Below are positions 1 through 8,123 of a stretch of 49,338 bases of DNA, one piece after another. The stretch spans positions 566,470 to 615,807 of the forward strand of contig DF820455.1 of the NCBI GenBank assembly GCA_000739515.1. Reading direction: 5' to 3'. Within the stretch, counting starts at the first letter, position 1. Each line of letters starts with the position of its first letter. The notes below the pieces were generated by a model that was not told the DNA's origin, searched no databases, and saw only the letters and a list, made by a program, of their open reading frames with translations. The translations under genes were made by a program, and so were the position numbers. This stretch comes from Candidatus Moduliflexus flocculans (lineage in GTDB: Bacteria; Moduliflexota; Moduliflexia; Moduliflexales; Moduliflexaceae).

Positions 1-70
1 CCCACCCCCAACCCCTCCCAGGAGGGGAGTTTGCGGCCATTTGTATTGAACCTGCTGCGTAACATCAGTT
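1..70. repeat. Right half of G4-bearing TIR element, cut by window start
   Basis: The first bases are a C-run block (CCC/CCCCC/CCCC/CCC with 1-2 nt gaps), followed by an AGGAGGGGAG segment and ending in GCTGCGTAACATCAGTT (54-70). That end matches, with one mismatch, the right terminal inverted repeat of the complete copy at 29827-29982. The complementary strand of 1-19 is a canonical G-quadruplex motif. The left half lies outside the window. Confidence 0.75.
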
Positions 71-76
71 ACTATT

Positions 77-1390
77 TTATCTCAAATATCGTATCCATAA
101 ATAGATCGTACTGATAATCATTGATTCAACGGTGATAATCGCGCCGTATTTCGTAAAGGTCATGAATGAAATATGCTTGCCGCTTTTGGCCGCGATATTC
201 GAAACGACCACGTTTGCCGACGCGCCGACTAATGTGCCGTTGCCGCCAAGACACGCGCCAAGCGACAGCGCCCACCAGAGCGCATATTTGATGGTCTGCA
301 TGGCGATCTCAGGATGCGCAAGATGGATATTCTCGACTAAGCCGCCCTGTCCGCCGATCATCGGAATCAGCGTGGCGGTGTACGGAATATTATCTACCAC
401 CGCTGACACAATCGCCGAAAGCCAGAGGACGAGCAGGGAGGTTACTGTTAAGTTGCTCTGCGTCACCTCAAGCGCTTTCTGCGCGACGATTTCGATGACG
501 CCGAGTTTGACGATTCCGGCGACCATAATAAACAACCCAATAAAAAAGAAGAGCGTTTTCCATTCCATCGGCTTAAAAACCTCTTCCGGCTCTTGTTTGG
601 CAAGGATCGAAAGAATGACCGCACCGCCGAAGGCAATCGTCGCCGGGCCGATGCCAGTGGCACCATGGGTGAGGAATCCGGTAATCACGGCGGCCAGAAT
701 GATCAGCGATTTGACCAGCAGGCCGCGATCTCGCAGGGCGCGATCCGCGTCTAAATCCATGATTTTCGCTTTCAAATCGCGAGAAACGCGAAATTCTTTT
801 CCGAACAGCAACCAGAGCGTTACCATAAATGTAGCAAGATTGATCAGAATAACTGGCGTCAAATGCATTAAAAATTCATTAAATGTCAATCCTGCGCTCA
901 TGCCGATCAAGATGTTTGGCGGATCGCCAATCAGAGTCGCCGTGCCGCCGATATTCGAGGCGAGCGCCTCGGCGATTAAAAACGGAATGGGCGAGAGTTG
1001 CAGTTGCTCGGCTAACAGAATTGAGACCGGCGCAATCAGCAGCACCGTTGTCACGTTATCTAAAAACGCGGAAAAGACCGCTGTTACAAGGACTAACAGC
1101 AGCAGAATCGGAAACGGTTCGCCTTTCACCGCTTGCGCCAATTTGATCGCAATCCATTGGAAGACGCCGGTTTCCGAGATGATGTGCACTAAGACCATCA
1201 TCCCCATCAACAGGAAAATAACCTCCCAATCAATCGCCTCAAACGCCTCCTTTTCGCCTAAAATATGCACGGCAATCATCAACATGCCGCCTAACAGAGC
1301 CGAAAAGGTATTCGGAAGTTTTTCCGTAATTATAAACAGATAGGCAATCAGAAAAATGCCTAACCCAAGAAACATCAACAATGAATGCAT
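77..1390 (-). CDS. ArsB/NhaD-superfamily ion permease (SLC13-like)
   Basis: A 437-residue polytopic inner-membrane protein with about 11 hydrophobic segments. It shows the two inverted halves typical of the ion transporter (IT) superfamily: SAFLDNVTTVLL near residue 107 and AVVDNIPYTATLIP near 335, each with a conserved Asp-Asn pair, plus GGTATLIGDPPNILIG near 148 and GGNGTLVGASANVV near 390. These repeats are typical of NhaD/ArsB/P-protein type permeases, which move Na+/H+, arsenite or organic anions. The substrate cannot be read from sequence. It stands alone, 209 bp downstream of the EIIA-CBS gene on the same strand. The stop codon lies 7 bp from a dispersed repeat. Confidence 0.85.
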   Translation of the reverse strand: MHSLLMFLGLGIFLIAYLFIITEKLPNTFSALLGGMLMIAVHILGEKEAFEAIDWEVIFLLMGMMVLVHIISETGVFQWIAIKLAQAVKGEPFPILLLLVLVTAVFSAFLDNVTTVLLIAPVSILLAEQLQLSPIPFLIAEALASNIGGTATLIGDPPNILIGMSAGLTFNEFLMHLTPVILINLATFMVTLWLLFGKEFRVSRDLKAKIMDLDADRALRDRGLLVKSLIILAAVITGFLTHGATGIGPATIAFGGAVILSILAKQEPEEVFKPMEWKTLFFFIGLFIMVAGIVKLGVIEIVAQKALEVTQSNLTVTSLLVLWLSAIVSAVVDNIPYTATLIPMIGGQGGLVENIHLAHPEIAMQTIKYALWWALSLGACLGGNGTLVGASANVVVSNIAAKSGKHISFMTFTKYGAIITVESMIISTIYLWIRYLR

Positions 1391-1505
1391 AGATGTTTAC
1401 GCACAATGAAATGCGGTTCCGTTCGTTCTCTGCCGCCAGGCAGGGCATCGAAATCGCATTTCGACATGCAAGAATTCCTTCGTAGTGTATTGTTTCAGAA
1501 GTTTT

Positions 1506-1556
1506 GAGGAATGAGAAATCTTGATTTCGCCGTCAAATCGAGATTTGCCACTCCTG
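1506..1556. repeat. Dispersed imperfect palindrome, copy A
   Basis: An imperfect inverted repeat: GAAATCTTGATTTCG on one arm faces CGAGATTTGCCACTCC on the other. A diverged copy sits at 23091-23140. It is one of several palindromic families scattered between genes. It lies in the 209-bp gap between the permease and the EIIA-CBS gene, which otherwise holds nothing recognised. Confidence 0.5.
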
Positions 1557-1599
1557 CAAACTATTAAAAATTTCTGAAACAATGTAGTCGTTTTTCCTG

Positions 1600-2535
1600 T
1601 TAAATATGCAGTACCTTTCGAATCAAGTCTTTGCGCATGACCATGCCGAGATAGCGTCCATTCTCGACCACGTAGAGCCGGGTATTGCCTTTATTGACAA
1701 TAATAAAACTGATTTCCATAATCGAGGCATTTTTATCAATCGTCATCGGATTTTTGCGATACAGTTCCTGCACCGTGACGCGGCTTTCATGCTTGAAATA
1801 CTCCTCAAACGGCTCGCCAACAGTCATAAAGCTCAAATCGCCCATCATCGTTGTGTATTTCGGCATACCGTATTGAATCAGTTCGCGCTCCGTGATTTCG
1901 CCTAAAAATTTGCCGGAATCGTCCACCACCGGCAACCCCATAATATCTTCAGCGACAAGCCGTCTCGCGATTTCTTCCAACGTATTATTCAATCGCGCCG
2001 GCTCGATGGCGGTATTCATAATATCTTCCGCCGTAATCGTGGCTTTGAAGGTGATTTTCGCGTCTTTGATCAGCGCCGCGATTTTTTCTGGCGAAGCCTC
2101 CCGACAGATCGCGTCGAATAGCTGACGATTTTCCGTCAACTTCGTGATGCCCGCCATCAATTGCAGCATCAGCTTATTTTTCGTTTTCCCGACGACAATC
2201 AGGAAGATGAGACGGACGTTCCCGCGCTCTTTGCTCGCCAATTCGCATTCGATGGAATGTTTCAAGACGCCTGCGACCACAATGACATTGTCATAGCCTT
2301 CTACGCGGGCATGAGGCATAGCAACGCCATTTCCCATCGCAGTGGAGATACTCTGCTCGCGCTCGAAAATCGCCGTCTGAATTGCCGGTTTTTGCCGGGC
2401 AAATTCAGCGTCAAGGTGGGCGGCGTGGTCTATTAAGGCCGTAAAAGCCTCTTCTTTAGTTGTGGCCGTCATATTCACAACGATCAATTTTGGATCAATA
2501 TAATTCGATAATTTCATAATAGATTGCGAAGACAT
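1600..2535 (-). CDS. EIIA(Ntr)/fructose-type PTS domain fused to two CBS domains
   Basis: 311 residues. Residues about 8-155 form a PTS EIIA type-2 (Ntr/Fru) domain with the phosphorylatable His in GNGVAMPHARVEG (His75). Residues about 165-300 form a CBS pair (ITAEDIMNTAIEPARL and later NPMTIDKNASIMEI), which usually bind adenine nucleotides. Such fusions are cytoplasmic regulators in which PTS phosphorylation state and energy charge are sensed together; the target is not visible here. The ATG at 2535 is taken as start, but an in-frame ATG six codons later (MKLSNYID) fits family N-termini equally well because no strong ribosome binding site precedes either. It could control the neighbouring permease, which is inference only. 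Confidence 0.85.
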   Translation of the reverse strand: MSSQSIMKLSNYIDPKLIVVNMTATTKEEAFTALIDHAAHLDAEFARQKPAIQTAIFEREQSISTAMGNGVAMPHARVEGYDNVIVVAGVLKHSIECELASKERGNVRLIFLIVVGKTKNKLMLQLMAGITKLTENRQLFDAICREASPEKIAALIKDAKITFKATITAEDIMNTAIEPARLNNTLEEIARRLVAEDIMGLPVVDDSGKFLGEITERELIQYGMPKYTTMMGDLSFMTVGEPFEEYFKHESRVTVQELYRKNPMTIDKNASIMEISFIIVNKGNTRLYVVENGRYLGMVMRKDLIRKVLHI

Positions 2536-2724
2536 CCGACATAGCGCCTATGGCAGATTTTTTCGACTGTGCCAGATAAATGATTTAAAGATGGGATACC
2601 ATCTGCTTATCTCTCAACGGAGATGTGAAAACACGTGGTATGCTTTTAAGGAAGGGAGATGGTGTCAATGAAAATATATTACGACATGTTGCGAGATCAA
2701 CGCCATACGCGTGACGCCGCGCCA

Positions 2725-3003
2725 TTAGACGGCGAATTCAGGCATCAACGCGAGGCGAATGGATTCTTTGTCCAGCAGATCGGCAACTAATTCATCAGAC
2801 ATCAGGAGGCCGACGCGCCGATAAAGATCATGCTCATTCATCGTTTGAAACGTCTCTGGTGGGAAAGTTCGCAGCAACACGGTCAGATTGGCAATCAGGA
2901 CATTCCGGTTTAGTTGTTCGCGAAAGATGTCTTCTTTTGCCATGATGTCGTCCACAGCGCGGCTAATCCGGCAGCGATACATATCGGTATTCACGCTTTT
3001 CAT
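2725..3003 (-). CDS. Small hypothetical protein (92 aa)
   Basis: A soluble 92-residue protein, probably mostly helical, with no family I recognise. It has no signal peptide or membrane segment and no Cys motif. A GTG one codon upstream (3006) could also start it; the ATG at 3003 is preferred. It follows amtB in the same orientation, separated by a strong hairpin, so it may be expressed at a low level from the amtB transcript. A 40-codon ORF overlaps its 3' end on the other strand and is judged spurious. Confidence 0.55.
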   Translation of the reverse strand: MKSVNTDMYRCRISRAVDDIMAKEDIFREQLNRNVLIANLTVLLRTFPPETFQTMNEHDLYRRVGLLMSDELVADLLDKESIRLALMPEFAV

Positions 3004-3013
3004 CACACACTCA

Positions 3014-3047
3014 CGGCTTTCACTCGTTTTGCAACGAGTGAAAGCCG
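3014..3047 (-). terminator. Strong hairpin between amtB and the 92-aa gene
   Basis: A perfect 15-bp stem (CGGCTTTCACTCGTT) with a 4-nt loop, 18 bp beyond the amtB stop codon. There is no T-run on the minus strand after it, so it may be an mRNA-stabilising or attenuating structure rather than a full intrinsic terminator. Confidence 0.6.
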
Positions 3048-3064
3048 CCTGAAGCGAATAGGAG

Positions 3065-4453
3065 TTATTGATTCAAAAAGACTTGGAAACCAGCATACGC
3101 TTCCATGCCATGCTCGCCAAGGTCGAGGCCGCGAATTTCTTCTTCCCGGCTGACGCGCATTCCCATGATCGCTTTGATAATTGACCAGGCAATAATCGAG
3201 ACGACAAAGGTAAATACGCCGATTCCAAGCACACCCGCAATTTGCGCGCCTAACAATTTAAAACCGCCGCCAAAGAAGAGGCCGTTGCCGGTTGCTGTTC
3301 CCGTAATGCCATCCTGCGCGAACAAGCCGACAGCTAACAATCCGAACGTGCCGTTCACTAAATGCACCGCTAATGCGCCGACCGGGTCGTCAATGTGTAA
3401 TTTATCGAAGAACAACACCGCGAACACAACCAGAACGCCTGCGATAACCCCAATGATGAACGACGAGCCAACGCTTACGAATGCGCATGGCGCGGTAATC
3501 GCCACTAAACCAGCTAATGAACCGTTCACAATCATGGATAAGTCTGGCTTGCCAAGCACGAGCCACGCCGTAATTGTTGAACTCAGAATCGCGGCTGCCG
3601 CTGCGGTGTTGGTGGTGACGGCGATATGCGCAATCGCGCTGCCATCGCCAACGCCCATCGTCGAACCAGGATTGAATCCGAACCAGCCAAACCAGAGTAC
3701 CAACGCTCCAAGCGTCACTGTGGACATGTTATGTCCGAAAATCGGACGCGCTGAACCATCTTTGCGATATTTATCAATGCGTGGTCCAAGCAAAAGTGCG
3801 CCTGCCAATCCTGCCCAGCCACCGACCGAGTGTACGACTCCCGATCCAGCAAAATCCCACATCCCCAATTTTGCCAGCCAGCCGCCGCCCCAGACCCAGT
3901 GACCGGTAATCGGATACATAATGCCGACAAGAATAAACGAAAACACGATAAACGACAGGAATTTAATACGTTCTGCCACAACGCCAGAGACGATGGTTGC
4001 TGCTGTTCCAGCGAAGACTAATTGGAAGAAAAATTTTGCCCAGAGCGGCACGCCTGTCCAGCTAATCGCGGAATACGCACCCTGATAGGCGTCGCCCATC
4101 GCGGGGCTGTTGTCAGCGCCAGAGGCGAACAGCAAGCCTTGCAGACCGAAAAAGTCGTTGCCGTTGCCGAACATTAACCCCCAACCGATCACCCAGAATG
4201 AAATCGAAGCAATCGCAAACACGATAAAGTTTTTAGCTAAAATGTTCACGGTATTCTTGACGCGACACAAGCCAGACTCAACCATGCCGAAACCGAGGTT
4301 CATAAAAAACACCAGAAATGCCGTGAATAACACCCAGACCGTATCCAGGCCGACTTTTAGATTGGCAATCGGGTCTTGATCCTGCGCCAACACCGGAGAT
4401 GCAATGATCAGCATCAACATAACACATAGTAAAAATATGCCATATTTTCTCAT
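3065..4453 (-). CDS. amtB: Ammonium transporter AmtB
   Basis: 462 residues. A cleavable-looking signal peptide (residues 1-24, ending SPVLAQ) precedes about 11 transmembrane segments, the normal Amt/MEP/Rh layout. The twin pore histidines are present in [11 protein letters not shown] (His208) and [10 protein letters not shown] (His364), and the Phe gate region [13 protein letters not shown] is visible. It imports ammonium across the inner membrane. The start has a good ribosome site (GGAGG). It lies 92 bp downstream of glnK on the same strand, the classic glnK-amtB pairing in which GlnK blocks the channel when nitrogen is plentiful. The promoter is probably the one upstream of glnK. Confidence 0.95.
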   Translation of the reverse strand: MRKYGIFLLCVMLMLIIASPVLAQDQDPIANLKVGLDTVWVLFTAFLVFFMNLGFGMVESGLCRVKNTVNILAKNFIVFAIASISFWVIGWGLMFGNGNDFFGLQGLLFASGADNSPAMGDAYQGAYSAISWTGVPLWAKFFFQLVFAGTAATIVSGVVAERIKFLSFIVFSFILVGIMYPITGHWVWGGGWLAKLGMWDFAGSGVVHSVGGWAGLAGALLLGPRIDKYRKDGSARPIFGHNMSTVTLGALVLWFGWFGFNPGSTMGVGDGSAIAHIAVTTNTAAAAAILSSTITAWLVLGKPDLSMIVNGSLAGLVAITAPCAFVSVGSSFIIGVIAGVLVVFAVLFFDKLHIDDPVGALAVHLVNGTFGLLAVGLFAQDGITGTATGNGLFFGGGFKLLGAQIAGVLGIGVFTFVVSIIAWSIIKAIMGMRVSREEEIRGLDLGEHGMEAYAGFQVFLNQ

Positions 4454-4545
4454 TAATTATCCTCCACACGCTGTAAATTGTTGCGAATCCAGACCGACAG
4501 TCGTCAAATCTCACCCGCAGAGCCCATGTTTATTGTTCAAACCAT

Positions 4546-4887
4546 TTATCCAATCGCATCTTTACCGCGTTCGCCGGTACGGATACGAATACATTCTGGC
4601 AAATCTAACACGAAAATCTTCCCATCGCCGATGTTGCCTGTGCGAGCGCCTTTGATAATGGCATCAATCGTTTTCTGAACGAAGTCCTCATTGACGGCGA
4701 TTTCTAAACGCACTTTCTTGAGGAGATTGATTTCTTCGCCAACGCCGCGATACATTTCGGTGTAACCACGCTGCTGCCCACACCCAATGGCGTTGGTTAC
4801 AGTCATTTTGTACACTTCCGCGTTATAAAGCGAGGTTTTGACATCCGGTAATTTTTCAGGCTGAATAAGCGCGATAATTAATTTCAT
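4546..4887 (-). CDS. glnK: PII signalling protein GlnK/GlnB with atypical T-loop
   Basis: 113 residues, the usual PII length. ATP/2-oxoglutarate ligands are conserved: Gln39, Lys58, [10 protein letters not shown] with Lys90, and RIRTGERG with Arg101/Arg103. The T-loop reads [18 protein letters not shown], so the position equivalent to the uridylylated Tyr51 of E. coli GlnB is Glu. Tyr46 is kept and position 49 is Val. It should bind AmtB (next gene) and sense 2-oxoglutarate and ATP/ADP, but not be controlled by GlnD-type uridylylation. A GAGGGAAG ribosome site precedes the start. The divergent sigma-54 activator upstream is a likely regulator. Confidence 0.93.
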   Translation of the reverse strand: MKLIIALIQPEKLPDVKTSLYNAEVYKMTVTNAIGCGQQRGYTEMYRGVGEEINLLKKVRLEIAVNEDFVQKTIDAIIKGARTGNIGDGKIFVLDLPECIRIRTGERGKDAIG

Positions 4888-5013
4888 ACGACTCTTCCCT
4901 CATACTCAAGTGGTTACGGAAATTGCCGCTCCACTTTGTATGACGGCTCCCTGATTCTAACAAACCCTATTCCTCTGACTGACAAAAACGTAAGCGTTGT
5001 TGTTTTTCTATAA

Positions 5014-5029
5014 TTCAAAGAGCTTGCCA
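5014..5029 (-). promoter_or_regulatory. Candidate sigma-54 promoter for glnK-amtB
   Basis: On the minus strand this reads TGGCAAGCTCTTTGAA against the consensus TGGCAC-N5-TTGCW. The -24 GG and -12 TTG are correctly spaced, with mismatches at C6 and C15. It would give a leader of about 115 nt before glnK. Sigma-54 control of glnK-amtB and a divergent sigma-54 activator are the usual arrangement. Confidence 0.45.
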
Positions 5030-5506
5030 ACCTCAGGAACACGCTCAACCCCAATATGCATGAATTTTCACGAATCCTGCTGATAATCAGGCCAAACACA
5101 GGTTTTTTATCCTTGCATATTAAAAACATCCTCATTGAACACTCGGCTTACTAACCAATTATTTTATAAATAATTACGCGGGATATTCAAAAAAAATTTT
5201 TCGCCGTTCTTTTTATAAAAAACAACGCGTTGATATATCTTTTAAGACAATCTTGTGAGTGTTTATAATAAAAAATACATTTTTGAAAATATTGCATTTA
5301 TAAACAACAATTACGTACCGGCGATCAATTCCTCATGATCATTTGCGCCGAATCACCGTGAAAACAGCATCTCGCGCATACGGTTGAGCCAATATCATCC
5401 TGAAAAAACTGTCGCGGAAATCCGTCTGAATCCGGCTTATTTATCGTCATTTTCATGCGTTTGTTTTTTCGAGATGCGATGATTTGCAAGATTCATGATT
5501 TACTTA

Positions 5507-5534
5507 TTGACATTTTTTCCGAGAACTCTAAGGT
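5507..5534 (+). promoter_or_regulatory. Candidate sigma-70-type promoter for the activator
   Basis: A perfect TTGACA (5507-5512) followed after 16 bp by a weak TAAGGT (5529-5534), about 75 bp before the activator start. The -35 is good and the -10 poor, so this is tentative. Confidence 0.3.
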
Positions 5535-5610
5535 AAAGCTACACTTTTGTATGCAGAATAACCTATAAAACAAAAGAAAAAGTCAGCCCTTTTCGAAGGA
5601 AAAAATCATC

Positions 5611-7149
5611 ATGGCGGACACACCACGCGAAGTATCAGAAATTGTTGTATTGCATGAAATTACGCAGATTCTTTCAACTTCAACAAATTTGAAAGATTTT
5701 GCGTATAAAGCATTTGAAATTTTGGATCAGAAATTAGGCATGATCCACGGCACGCTGCGGCTGTTTAATCCGGCGACGAACGAGATTACCACCGAAGTCG
5801 CTTACGGCATGGCGGAAGAGGCCAAACGGCGCGGCAAGTATAAACTCGGCGAAGGCGTCACGGGCAAAGTCGTCGAAATCGGCGAACCAGCGGTTATTCC
5901 GAAAATTGACGAAGACCCGCTCTTTTTGAATAAGACCCGCGCACGCGGCGACATCAGCCGCAAAGATATATCATTCGTCTCTGTGCCGGTCAAGCTCGGC
6001 ACGGAAGTGCTCGGCGCGATCAGCATAGACCGCGCCTATTCGAAAGACACTGACTATTCGCAGGATGTCCGGTTGCTCACCATTCTTGCGGCCATGATGG
6101 CGCAACTTGTCAAATTGCGGAAAATTCTGGAAGACGAGGAGCATTTGCTGACCGAAAACATCATCCTGAAGGATGAACTGAAAGAGAAGTATAATATTCA
6201 CAACATGATCGGCAACAGCAGCGCGATGCAGCTTGTCTATGAAAACATTATTCAGGTCGCAAATTCCAACGCAACCGTCCTGATTCATGGCGAAAGCGGC
6301 ACCGGCAAGGAGCTCGTCGCCCATGCCATCCATTATAACAGCCCCAGAGCGCAAAAACCGTTCATTAAGCTGAATTGCGGCGCGATCCCGGAAAACCTGA
6401 TTGAATCGGAACTGTTTGGCTATGAAAAAGGGGCATTTACCGGCGCGGTTGATCGCAAAAAAGGCAAATTCGAATTAGCGGACGGCGGCACGATGTTCCT
6501 CGATGAAATCGGCGAATTGCCGCTTAATCTTCAGGTGCGGCTGCTGCGCGTTCTTCAAGAAAAAGAGATCGAGCGCGTCGGCGGCATTAAGACGATCAAA
6601 ATCAATGTGCGCATTATTGCGGCCACCAACCGGAATCTCGAAGAAGAAATCGCTAAAAATCGGTTTCGCGAAGACCTCTATTACCGCCTGAATGTCTTCC
6701 CGATTTACATTCCGCCGCTGCGCGAGCGAAAAACCGATATTTTGCTGTTAGCCGAGCACTTTCTGCAAAAATACGCGAAAGAGAATAACAAAAGAATTAT
6801 TCGCATTTCCACGTTAGCGATTGATTTGCTCAACTCATACCATTGGCCAGGGAATGTGCGGGAAATACAAAATTGTATGGAACGCGCTGTTCTGATTTGC
6901 GACAGCGATACGATTCAGTCCACGCATCTGCCGCCGACGTTGCAGCGGGCCGACACAGCGACTGACACGCGCGAAACGCTGTCCTTAGCGCACCAGATCG
7001 AGCATTTCGAGAAGGAATTGATTATCGACGCGCTGAAAAAATCGCGCGGCATCAAATCGAAAGCCGCCAAATACCTTTCGACCACCGAGCGGATTTTAGG
7101 CTACAAAATGCGGCAGTACAACGTCGAATACAAGCATTTCCGGCGCTGA
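5611..7149 (+). CDS. NifA-like sigma-54-dependent activator (GAF-AAA+-HTH)
   Basis: 512 residues in three parts. An N-terminal GAF sensor spans about 10-168. The AAA+ domain spans about 195-430, with Walker A GESGTGKE (227-234), the sigma-54 contact motif GAFTGA (274-279), Walker B GGTMFLDE (292-299) and [12 protein letters not shown] Fis-type helix-turn-helix ends the protein (about 466-508, [13 protein letters not shown]). It remodels sigma-54 RNA polymerase. The GAF-first architecture and divergence from glnK-amtB suggest a nitrogen regulator in the NifA/FhlA style, but no nif gene is in the window, so calling it NifA would overreach. Three small genes follow on the same strand. Confidence 0.9.
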   Translation: MADTPREVSEIVVLHEITQILSTSTNLKDFAYKAFEILDQKLGMIHGTLRLFNPATNEITTEVAYGMAEEAKRRGKYKLGEGVTGKVVEIGEPAVIPKIDEDPLFLNKTRARGDISRKDISFVSVPVKLGTEVLGAISIDRAYSKDTDYSQDVRLLTILAAMMAQLVKLRKILEDEEHLLTENIILKDELKEKYNIHNMIGNSSAMQLVYENIIQVANSNATVLIHGESGTGKELVAHAIHYNSPRAQKPFIKLNCGAIPENLIESELFGYEKGAFTGAVDRKKGKFELADGGTMFLDEIGELPLNLQVRLLRVLQEKEIERVGGIKTIKINVRIIAATNRNLEEEIAKNRFREDLYYRLNVFPIYIPPLRERKTDILLLAEHFLQKYAKENNKRIIRISTLAIDLLNSYHWPGNVREIQNCMERAVLICDSDTIQSTHLPPTLQRADTATDTRETLSLAHQIEHFEKELIIDALKKSRGIKSKAAKYLSTTERILGYKMRQYNVEYKHFRR

Positions 7150-7176
7150 CACATGTTGTCGAAAAGGAGGTTGTGT

Positions 7177-7596
7177 ATGAGTCCATCCTATTATCATAGT
7201 TATATTTGTACGAATGTCGCCAGCGCCTTGAAAAGCGAAGGCACCTATTCGGTTTTTACAGAGTTGACGCTGGTGATTGAAGGCAAAGACTATATTCCAG
7301 ATGTATCGCTATATCCCAAACGTGCAGTGATGTTGGGCAAGCGGGATATTGTGAAAATGACTGAAATGCCATTGACGGCGATTGAGATTGTGTCACCGAG
7401 CCAGACGATGGATGATGCGTTGACAAAATTCGACATCTATTTTCGAGCCGGAGTTAAATCATGTTGGTTGGTGAGCCCTGTCACCATGACAGTGAACGTC
7501 TATACAGATATGGAACATGTCCAGATTTTTCATGCTGGAGAGCTTATTGAGCCAGTATTGAATATCCGCATTCCGCTAACAGCGATTTTCGAGTAA
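7177..7596 (+). CDS. Uma2-family (DUF820) endonuclease-like protein
   Basis: 139 residues from the ATG at 7177, chosen over an upstream ATG because GGAGG lies 7 nt before it. PDVSLYPKR, AIEIVSPSQT and FDIYFRAGVKSCWLVSP match the Uma2/DUF820 PD-(D/E)XK fold: Asp in PDV, Glu in IEIVS, and KFDIYFRAGVKSCW with its typical aromatic pattern. The canonical K of the E-x-K core looks replaced (IEIVSPSQT). The N-terminal region is shorter than in usual ~190-aa members, so it may be a minimal or decaying form. The biological role of Uma2 proteins is unknown; many occur as multicopy accessory genes. It starts 27 bp after the activator stop. Confidence 0.75.
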   Translation: MSPSYYHSYICTNVASALKSEGTYSVFTELTLVIEGKDYIPDVSLYPKRAVMLGKRDIVKMTEMPLTAIEIVSPSQTMDDALTKFDIYFRAGVKSCWLVSPVTMTVNVYTDMEHVQIFHAGELIEPVLNIRIPLTAIFE

Positions 7597-7628
7597 TGCA
7601 TCTCACGATCAAAATTTGAAGACGTTAT

Positions 7629-7808
7629 TTGGGAAAACGTTCATTAAAACGCCGCATTCAGAGTTTGCTCGATAGAATTCGCGAACATGAAGAAAAAATT
7701 ACGGCTGAAAAACAGAAACCGAACCCCGATGAGGGATTGATTCACCATTGGGAAGCCGAAATCGTGGCATTTCAAAAAAGCATTGATATTGCAGAGAAAC
7801 AGTTATAA
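7629..7808 (+). CDS. Short coiled-coil-like protein (59 aa, TTG start)
   Basis: An ORF opened by TTG directly after an in-frame stop (7617-7619). It encodes a charged helical peptide starting (M)GKRSLKRRIQSLLDRIREH and ending FQKSIDIAEKQL. It sits 32 bp after the Uma2 gene and 3 bp before the next small gene, so the three probably form one transcript. The Arg/Lys-Glu pattern with regular Leu/Ile suggests a coiled coil. No AUG start exists in frame upstream, and no strong ribosome site is visible, so expression depends on the TTG. Confidence 0.6.
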   Translation: MGKRSLKRRIQSLLDRIREHEEKITAEKQKPNPDEGLIHHWEAEIVAFQKSIDIAEKQL

Positions 7809-7811
7809 TTT

Positions 7812-8039
7812 ATGCAATCAGATTTAACAACATCATCGCCACGCTATATGAAGACGCTGTTAGAGGAATTGGAACAAGAATGCCTGACTGCGGTCAAATT
7901 CATTGAAGCCCTGAAAGTCGAACAACTGACGACAACACAGCAAGAAGATTTATATGGCGAGCTATCTGCATCCGTCACCCATCTGCGGATTCAGACGGCT
8001 CAATTAGAGCAGGCGTTCGAGAAAATGGCTTGTGCTTGA
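7812..8039 (+). CDS. Small helical hypothetical protein (75 aa)
   Basis: 75 residues with no signal or membrane segment, rich in Glu, Leu and Thr, predicted all-helical (LLEELEQECLTAVKFIEAL). Its start lies 3 bp after the 59-aa gene, indicating co-translation. It ends 43 bp before a palindromic terminator. No family is recognised. The pairing of two tiny helical proteins behind a Uma2 gene may be a conserved accessory cassette; this is inference. Confidence 0.6.
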   Translation: MQSDLTTSSPRYMKTLLEELEQECLTAVKFIEALKVEQLTTTQQEDLYGELSASVTHLRIQTAQLEQAFEKMACA

Positions 8040-8081
8040 GTGGGCGGTTATGTATTTTATTGAAAGATGGTTTCGTGCCGT

Positions 8082-8120
8082 AGCTGTCAGACACCTTGAA
8101 GGTGTCTGACAGCTTTTTTA
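8082..8120 (+). terminator. Palindromic repeat acting as terminator
   Basis: A perfect 16-bp inverted repeat (arm AGCTGTCAGACACCTT, one central base), followed on the plus strand by TTTTTTA. It ends the plus-strand small-gene operon and lies 10 bp from the convergent amylase stop. Near-identical palindromes occur at 26512, 37797 and 47708. Confidence 0.85.
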
Positions 8121-8123
8121 TCG

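Larger units (their letters stand above)
4888..5610. other. 723-bp AT-rich divergent intergenic region
   Basis: The gap between glnK (minus) and the sigma-54 activator (plus). It is clearly more AT-rich than the coding DNA, especially 5150-5310. Two promoter candidates are listed separately. I found no convincing NifA-type TGT-N10-ACA enhancer pair, no RNA gene and no ORF with coding character. Confidence 0.6.

Noticed and set aside
132..1343. 403-codon plus-strand ORF opposite the permease
   Set aside because: It is the antisense of a clear membrane protein; its translation is rich in Ser, Thr and Pro with no recognisable domain or ribosome site.
2668..2790. 40-codon plus-strand ORF (MKIYYDMLRDQRHTRD) with a passable ribosome site
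   Set aside because: It overlaps the 3' end of the minus-strand 92-aa gene and has no recognisable family; kept only as a remark.
4914..5135. 73-codon minus-strand ORF upstream of glnK
   Set aside because: It lies over the candidate glnK promoter, has no ribosome site and no family character.
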